Positions 7,154 to 11,233 of a stretch of DNA of 11,233 nt are shown piece after piece; positions within the stretch are counted from its first letter, which is position 1, and each line of letters starts with the position of its first letter. The stretch comes from an uncultured candidate division Zixibacteria bacterium (lineage in GTDB: Bacteria > Zixibacteria > MSB-5A5 > GN15 > FEB-12): assembly GCA_913009765.1 (NCBI GenBank), contig CAJVYT010000119.1, forward strand, positions 1 to 11,233, written 5' to 3'. The notes beneath the pieces are model-generated. The model did not search any database, was not told the DNA's origin, and saw nothing but the letters and a program-made list of their open reading frames with translations. Made by a program: the position numbers and the translations under genes.

Positions 7154-7176
7154 AAAATGGCTTTAAGCCATTTTTT
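7154..7176 (+). repeat. AAAATGGCTT palindrome with T-tract
   Basis: Arms AAAATGGCTT (7154-7163) and AAGCCATTTT (7165-7174) are separated by one base, with the T run extending to 7176. It could act as a terminator, but there is no rightward gene before it. The same AAGCCATTTT word recurs at 7183 and 7438 and in inverse form near 7915, so I treat it as a repeat. Confidence 0.6.
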
Positions 7177-7182
7177 CAGGCA

Positions 7183-7199
7183 AAGCCATTTTGCCGTAA
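7183..7199 (+). repeat. 17-nt repeat AAGCCATTTTGCYGTAA, copy 1
   Basis: Reads AAGCCATTTTGCCGTAA and matches copy 2 at 7438-7454 at 16 of 17 positions. It overlaps a small GGCAAA/TTTGCC stem (7179-7184 with 7190-7195). Confidence 0.6.
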
Positions 7200-7212
7200 T
7201 CACATACAACCG

Positions 7213-7229
7213 TTTTGCTTACAGCAAAA
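7213..7229. repeat. TTTTGCT/AGCAAAA hairpin
   Basis: Seven-base arms TTTTGCT (7213-7219) and AGCAAAA (7223-7229) enclose a 3-nt loop. The right part, TTACAGCAAAA (7219-7229), is the reverse complement of TTTTGCTGTAA in the 7438-7454 repeat, linking it to that family. Confidence 0.45.
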
Positions 7230-7299
7230 AATGACCCAAAAAACGGCTAATAAAAGATGTTTTATATGCGATACGAACCCATTTTAAAAACAACAATGT

Positions 7300-7328
7300 T
7301 GGATTCCAAATCAAGTTGGGAATGACAT
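7300..7328 (+). repeat. 29-bp hairpin repeat, copy 2
   Basis: It has the same orientation as 6615-6643 and differs by one base (GGATTCCA instead of GGATTCCC). The change weakens the stem slightly. The two copies flank the hydratase remnant and its break point. Confidence 0.75.
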
Positions 7329-7368
7329 AAAGAGAGTTTGAGATGATATTTTTGAAAGTGTTTTTACA

Positions 7369-7412
7369 AATTGTCATTTCCACTATTTTAAGAGTCGGCT
7401 AAGGGGGTGTTT
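7369..7412 (+). repeat. 44-bp dispersed repeat, copy 1
   Basis: Starts AATTGTCATTTCC and ends AAGGGGGTGTTT. It aligns with 7784-7826 over its whole length, with mismatches and a one-base indel in the middle. Confidence 0.65.
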
Positions 7413-7437
7413 AAAATAAACGCTATTTCAAAAAACG

Positions 7438-7454
7438 AAGCCATTTTGCTGTAA
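7438..7454 (+). repeat. 17-nt repeat AAGCCATTTTGCYGTAA, copy 2
   Basis: Reads AAGCCATTTTGCTGTAA in the same orientation as copy 1, 255 nt downstream of it. Confidence 0.6.
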
Positions 7455-7500
7455 CGTTTTGAGTGTAATGGAATTACAAGAAAAAAGTTCAAAAAACTAG

Positions 7501-7698
7501 ATTCCCATTTTCGGGCTTGTTGATAAACCCTCCATTCAGTCTTTGCGAGTCGAGTGAGTGAAAACGAACGAGACGTGGCAATCTCTAACTTAGTGCTTAA
7601 CAAAAACATGAGATTGCCATTCGCCTAGGCGAACTTTCGCGGACTCCGTTCGCAATGACAGGAAATTTGACTTTTTCAACAAGCCCTTTCATGGGAAT
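7501..7698. mobile_element. MITE-like imperfect palindrome, about 198 bp
   Basis: Terminal inverted repeats of 23 nt (7501-7523 and 7676-7698) match at 19 positions. The ends are ATTCCCAT and the inner parts GGGCTTGTTGA, and the only differences are a central TTTC that reads the same way in both. Further in, TTGCGA (7543-7548) pairs with TCGCAA (7650-7655), and TGGCAATCTC (7576-7585) pairs with GAGATTGCCA (7610-7619) around a 24-nt centre. A perfect palindrome, TTCGCCTAGGCGAA, lies in the right half at 7620-7633. No protein is encoded. The nested arms suggest a non-autonomous element or stacked hairpin repeats. No clear target-site duplication is seen. Confidence 0.6.
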
Positions 7699-7727
7699 GA
7701 CATTTTGAAAATGTATTTATAATAAGT

Positions 7728-7759
7728 CATGCTGCCCGCCTAGGCGGGGTCGAAGTATG
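7728..7759. repeat. CCTAGG-centred palindrome in a larger hairpin
   Basis: CCCGCCTAGGCGGG (7735-7748) is a perfect 14-nt palindrome. Outside it, CATGCT (7728-7733) can pair with AGTATG (7754-7759) with one wobble. It shares GCCTAGGC with the palindrome at 7620-7633. Confidence 0.6.
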
Positions 7760-7783
7760 CTCATTCTATCTTTATGTTTTTAT

Positions 7784-7826
7784 AATTGTCATTTCCCCTT
7801 TTTTAAGAGGGGATTAAGGGGTGTTT
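7784..7826 (+). repeat. 43-bp dispersed repeat, copy 2
   Basis: Starts AATTGTCATTTCC, ends TAAGGGGTGTTT, and matches 7369-7412 in the same orientation. Inside, CCCCTTTTTTAAGAGGGG forms a hairpin that the first copy has partly lost. Confidence 0.65.
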
Positions 7827-7910
7827 GTCCTAAGACGAAAGGGCTGTACTCCATGTCAAGCACAGAGAGGAGTTCAGAAGAATAATATTTGTATGATTTA
7901 TTACCCATTC

Positions 7911-7924
7911 TGCCAAAATGGCTT
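7911..7924 (-). repeat. Inverse copy of the AAGCCATTTTG word
   Basis: TGCCAAAATGGCTT is the reverse complement of AAGCCATTTTGGCA, so it shares AAGCCATTTTG with the 17-nt repeats in opposite orientation. It lies about 50 nt before the rnr start. Confidence 0.45.
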
Positions 7925-7941
7925 ATGCCTGCCGTTTTCGC

Positions 7942-7970
7942 TTGACTATGCGATTAGAATCTGACATATT
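7942..7970 (+). promoter_or_regulatory. Promoter candidate for rnr, implying a leaderless start
   Basis: TTGACT (7942-7947), a 17-nt spacer and CATATT (7965-7970) fit a housekeeping promoter at 5/6 and 4/6 positions. The expected start site falls on the A of the rnr ATG at 7977. There is no Shine-Dalgarno, which agrees. CATATTTG (7965-7972) is also one mismatch from the Bacteroidetes -7 element TAnnTTTG, with TTG about 20 nt upstream. The inverted repeat TGACA/TGTCA (7962-7966, 7971-7975) overlaps the -10 and could be an operator. Confidence 0.45.
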
Positions 7971-7976
7971 TGTCAT

Positions 7977-10205
7977 ATGAAAATAACTCCACAAGAAATT
8001 ATTAGGTTTATAAAAGAAAAATCAGACCATCCCATGAAAATGAAAGAGCTGTCGCACGCTCTTGGATTAACCAGTCGTGACTACCCGTCATTTCGTGATT
8101 CAGTAAAAAAACTTATCGCATCAGGGGAATTAGTCAAACTGAATAGAGGACGGATTGGGATTACCGAAGAACTTAATGTTCGGGTTGGTATTCTTTCGGT
8201 TGCCAAAGCAGGTTTTGGTTTTTTGATGACAGAAGGTATCCCCGACGATCTGTTTATTTCGCAGTCAAAACTTCTGACTGCCTTAGACGGTGATAAAGTG
8301 ATGGCACGTATCGGCGGGGTTGAAGGCGGAAAACAAACCGGAACAGTTATAAAAATTATCGAACGGGGTATCAGAAATATTGTCGGACTGTTTAAAAAAT
8401 CAGAAACATTTTCTTTTGTCGTACCTGACAATAAAAAAATACAGCGTGATATTTATATACCGTTGAAATTTTCTAAAAAAGCCAAAGACGGGCAGAAAGT
8501 CGTTTGTGTCATAACCGAATGGGATGACCCGTTCCGCAATCCTGAGGGCGAAATTACAGAAGTTCTTGGATTTCCCGGACAACCACGGGTTGATATGCTG
8601 GCTGTTTTAAAATCGTATGATTTACCTCAGGCATTTCCGGAAGAAGTATTAGATGAAGCCGAAATTGAATCTGCCAAGCTTGATGAAATTAATGATAACG
8701 ACAGGCTTGATTTAACCAAAGAATGTATCTACACAATCGACCCCGAAGATGCCAAAGACCACGATGATGCTGTTTCTGTTGAAAAACACAGTAAAGGTTT
8801 CAAACTGTCGGTGCATATTGCCGATGTTTCTCATTATGTCCCCGAGGGAAGTGAACTTGATAAAGAAGCATTCAATCGCGGGAATTCTGTGTATCTTCCC
8901 GGTATGGTTGTACCAATGCTTCCGGAAATTCTCTCCAACAATATCTGCTCTTTAAAAGTAAATAAAAAACGACTGGCACACTCTGTGTTTATTGAGTTTG
9001 ATAAAAGAGGTAAGATGCTACATTTTTCATTTGCTGATACTCTTATCAAATCAAAAGCAAAGTTGAGCTATGAAGATGTGCAGAAATATTTTGACAGTTC
9101 CGAAGTAGCACCTAAAATAAAAAATGTAAAAGAAAATTTAGACTATGCCCGTGAACTTGCTCATATTTTAACATATAAAAGAATCTCAGACGGGTCTTTG
9201 GATTTTGACCTGCCTGAGTCAAATATTATTTTAAATAAAAATGGTGAAGTTATAGACCTTGCTGCTAAAGTTCGTTTAGAGTCGCATCGTTTAGTGGAAG
9301 AGTTTATGTTGGCAGCTAATCAGGCAGTTGCTCTGCATCTGTTTCGCTATGCCCAGCCATTTTTATATAGAGTACATGAAAAACCTGATATGGAAAGACT
9401 CAATGAATTTTCATCTTTGATGAAACGTATCGGTTTTTCTTTCCCGGTTTCTCAAAATATGCGTCCAAAACAGTTTGCTCGGTTTTTAGAAAAAGTGCAG
9501 GATGATCCTAAGGCAGACTATATTAATGAACTGCTGCTTCGTTCTATGTCAAAAGCTGTGTACCAGCGTGAGAATCTTGGACATTTTGGACTCGCATTTA
9601 AATATTATACACACTTTACTTCACCGATTAGACGTTATGCCGATTTGGTCGTACATCGGTTACTTCGAAAATTGAAAAACGGAAAATATCCACCGGCGTT
9701 TGCAAAAAAAGTTCCAACTTATATTGACCGTGTAGCTAAACAATGTTCAGCAACTGAACGTGTTGCAACAAAAGCAGAACGTGATGCGGTTAAAATTAAA
9801 CAGATTTCGTTTATGGCAGAGCGTGTAGGTGATGAATACTATGGTGTCATTACCGGTGTTATGTCCTATGGGTTTTTTGTTCGGCTTGACGATATGGGGG
9901 TTGAAGGAATGGTCAGAATGTCAACTATTGATGATGACTATTACATTTTCGACGAGTCGCATTACCGTATTGTCGGTCGAAGAAATGGGACAATTTATCA
10001 ATTAGGTGATAAAGTAAAGGTAGGTGTTTTAAAAGTTGATACGACAGCTGCAGAAATGGACCTGTTTGTTGTAATGCCGGAACAACAGAAATCGAAAAAA
10101 ATTAAAACAGCTAAACAAAAAATAGTGAAAAAAAATAATTTTCAGAAATTTCAAACAAAGAAATTTGTACAGCAGAAGCAAAAAAAGAGTAAAAAGAAAA
10201 AATGA
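7977..10205 (+). CDS. rnr: Ribonuclease R
   Basis: 3'-to-5' exoribonuclease of the RNB family that degrades structured RNA, mRNA fragments and defective rRNA. It has 742 residues against about 813 in E. coli. Domain order is complete: an N-terminal winged helix (about 1-62), OB/cold-shock domains (about 68-240), and the RNB catalytic domain. That domain contains TIDPEDAKDHDDAV from residue 253, where D255, D261, D263 and D264 are the metal-binding aspartates. The C-terminal RNB signature THFTSPIRRYADLVVHR starts at 545. An S1 domain covers about 617-700, and a strongly lysine-rich tail runs to the end, as in other RNase R proteins. The helix-turn-helix and the basic tail favour RNase R over RNase II. 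No Shine-Dalgarno precedes the ATG; the promoter candidate suggests a leaderless mRNA. The TGA overlaps the ATG of the next gene as ATGA, so the two are very likely co-translated. Confidence 0.97.
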   Translation: MKITPQEIIRFIKEKSDHPMKMKELSHALGLTSRDYPSFRDSVKKLIASGELVKLNRGRIGITEELNVRVGILSVAKAGFGFLMTEGIPDDLFISQSKLLTALDGDKVMARIGGVEGGKQTGTVIKIIERGIRNIVGLFKKSETFSFVVPDNKKIQRDIYIPLKFSKKAKDGQKVVCVITEWDDPFRNPEGEITEVLGFPGQPRVDMLAVLKSYDLPQAFPEEVLDEAEIESAKLDEINDNDRLDLTKECIYTIDPEDAKDHDDAVSVEKHSKGFKLSVHIADVSHYVPEGSELDKEAFNRGNSVYLPGMVVPMLPEILSNNICSLKVNKKRLAHSVFIEFDKRGKMLHFSFADTLIKSKAKLSYEDVQKYFDSSEVAPKIKNVKENLDYARELAHILTYKRISDGSLDFDLPESNIILNKNGEVIDLAAKVRLESHRLVEEFMLAANQAVALHLFRYAQPFLYRVHEKPDMERLNEFSSLMKRIGFSFPVSQNMRPKQFARFLEKVQDDPKADYINELLLRSMSKAVYQRENLGHFGLAFKYYTHFTSPIRRYADLVVHRLLRKLKNGKYPPAFAKKVPTYIDRVAKQCSATERVATKAERDAVKIKQISFMAERVGDEYYGVITGVMSYGFFVRLDDMGVEGMVRMSTIDDDYYIFDESHYRIVGRRNGTIYQLGDKVKVGVLKVDTTAAEMDLFVVMPEQQKSKKIKTAKQKIVKKNNFQKFQTKKFVQQKQKKSKKKK

Positions 10206-11124
10206 AAACCAATGTTGTAATACTCTCAGGTAATAATAGCAATGCTGCAATGAATTGGAGCAAAATAGGAAAAGTCGTCAGCGAACTTGCAGAACTCTAT
10301 CAAATTGTCAAAGAATCTGAAGTCGATTTAATAATTGTCGGCGAAGATAGAACCGACTTACCCTCACAAGTTGCGGTGAAAATAAGACGATACAATGGAT
10401 TGACTGATATTTGGAAAGTTACCGTTGGTAGTTTTGACGATGATAATATTGAAAAGCATTATGACGGTTCATTTTCAATTGAGATAGGTGAAAAAGGAAT
10501 CACAAAAAAAGTAACGCAAATTCTTCAAGCAAAAGAATTACTCGCCCAATACAGTATAATTGCCCGTTCAGCAAAAATGAAACTGATAGCCGAAACTATT
10601 CACCGCATAGCTCCTACTGATGTTCCGGTGTTAATAGTAGGACAGTCCGGTACGGGAAAAGAGTTAGTCGCAAAAGCAATTCATAAAGATTCCCAAAGAG
10701 AAAGCGATGCATTTGTTGCCATTAACTGTGGAGCAATTGCTGAAGGACTCTTGGAATCGGAACTTTTTGGACATGAAAAAGGTGCTTTTACAGGGTCTGT
10801 TTCTAAGCGGGAAGGACTTTTTAAAAAAGCAAATAATGGAATTATCTTTTTAGATGAAATCGGTGAGACCAAATCTGATATGCAGGTAAAATTGCTTCGT
10901 GTTTTAGAAGACGGGACTTACTATCCGGTCGGTTCTTCAAACGCTCAGCACACAAATGTCCGTATTGTTTCTGCTACGAATAGAGATTTAATGGAGGCAA
11001 TAGCAGAAAAGAAATTCCGCGAAGATTTGTATTTCAGAATTGGTGTTGTTAAAATTACGCTTCCGCCTCTCTTTGAACGTAAAAATGATATTCAGCCATT
11101 GCTCAAGTATTTTTGGAGGAAAGA
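10202..11124 (+). CDS. Sigma-54-dependent transcriptional activator, 3'-truncated by adapter
   Basis: Bacterial enhancer-binding protein of the NtrC type, which hydrolyses ATP to open sigma-54 promoters. Only 307 residues are genomic; the apparent stop at 11144-11146 lies inside adapter sequence. Residues 1-120 form an N-terminal domain with alternating strands and helices (VDLIIVGED at 41-49) that looks like a degenerate receiver without a clear phospho-acceptor aspartate. The AAA+ domain starts near 118. It has Walker A GQSGTGKE (147-154), the sigma-54 contact loop GAFTGS (194-199) in place of GAFTGA, Walker B IIFLDE (214-219), sensor I SATN (257-260) and the arginine-finger segment FREDLYFRI (272-280). 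The sensor II lid and the Fis-type DNA-binding domain are missing because the contig ends. Overlap with rnr implies coupled expression. The target promoters cannot be told from this window. Confidence 0.93.
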
Positions 11125-11182
11125 AGATCGGAAGAGCGTCGTGTAGGGAAAGAGTGTAGATCTCGGTGGTCGCCGTATCATT
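11125..11182. other. Illumina adapter contamination
   Basis: The 58 bases begin AGATCGGAAGAGCGTCGTGT and end CGCCGTATCATT, matching from memory the reverse complement of the Illumina universal adapter over its full length. Its minus-strand translation gives NDTATTEIYTLSLHDALPI, a peptide well known as an adapter artefact in protein databases. This is not genomic DNA. Confidence 0.98.
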
Positions 11183-11233
11183 AAAAAAAAAAAACAATAA
11201 AGAAAAAAAGAAAAAAAACAAAAGAAAAAAAAA
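11183..11233. other. A-rich read-through junk after the adapter
   Basis: 51 bases made almost only of A, with scattered G, C and T, directly after the adapter end. This is what low-quality cycles past the end of a short insert look like. It should be trimmed with the adapter. Confidence 0.93.

Larger units (their letters stand above)
7036..7976. other. Repeat-rich non-coding island before rnr
   Basis: No credible gene is seen in these 941 bases; open frames on either strand are short and lack recognisable protein character. Positions 7036-7150 are plain AT-rich sequence with no structure I can support. The rest carries several families of short hairpins and paired repeats, a MITE-like palindrome at 7501-7698, and a promoter candidate next to rnr. 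Individual elements are listed separately. Confidence 0.75.

Noticed and set aside
7388..7609. Minus-strand open frame of 73 codons in the repeat island
   Set aside because: It lies across the 44-bp repeat and half of the MITE-like palindrome. Its composition follows the repeats and there is no ribosome-binding site.
7154..7924. Recurring short words that might be a CRISPR array
   Set aside because: Copies are irregularly spaced, of different lengths and in both orientations, with no constant spacer size and no cas genes.
10988..11221. Minus-strand open frame ending at the contig edge
   Set aside because: It is mostly adapter (NDTATTEIYTLSLHDALPI) and poly-A translated as Phe and Lys, and antisense to the activator's AAA+ domain.

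Overview
This 11.2-kb window is AT-rich and gene-dense bacterial chromosome, apparently the end of a draft or metagenome contig. The last 109 bases are not genomic: an Illumina adapter starts at 11125 and is followed by A-rich junk. The organism looks Gram-negative, with a lipobox lipoprotein and a sigma-54 activator. The sugar phosphomutase has the DPDADR and EGNGG loops that I associate with Bacteroidetes-like and archaeal-type GlmM. That would fit an uncultivated lineage near the Fibrobacteres-Chlorobi-Bacteroidetes group, but there is no rRNA or other marker here to fix the taxon.

Layout. (1) Positions 1-2732 (+) hold a 5'-truncated phosphoglucosamine mutase (glmM-like) and a complete glmS. 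These two genes cover isomerisation steps leading to UDP-GlcNAc and so to peptidoglycan and LPS. (2) Positions 2733-3018 separate convergent genes. They hold three hairpins, each led by GTAG and spaced 62-63 nt apart; two of them also look like intrinsic terminators for glmS. (3) Positions 5322-3019 (-) are a tightly coupled lemA-DUF2207 pair, a common envelope-associated gene pair of unknown function. (4) Positions 5539-6567 (+) are an AT-rich lipoprotein gene of unknown function whose two halves look like a tandem duplication. (5) Positions 6606-7976 are a repeat-rich island. It contains the 3' remnant of an enoyl-CoA hydratase gene, several short hairpin repeats in two or more copies, and a roughly 200-bp imperfect-palindrome MITE-like element. 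(6) Positions 7977-11124 (+) hold rnr (RNase R). Its stop overlaps the start of a sigma-54-dependent activator with an atypical N-terminal domain and a GAFTGS loop. The activator is cut off by the adapter before its sigma-54 lid region and DNA-binding domain.

No CRISPR array, defence system, prophage or RNA gene is visible. The most interesting material is the short-repeat ecology: GTAG-led hairpins, CCTAGG-centred palindromes, paired dispersed repeats, and the repeat-bounded pseudogene. Next come the duplicated lipoprotein and the RNase R/activator coupling. I do not see convincing evidence of a new multi-gene system.
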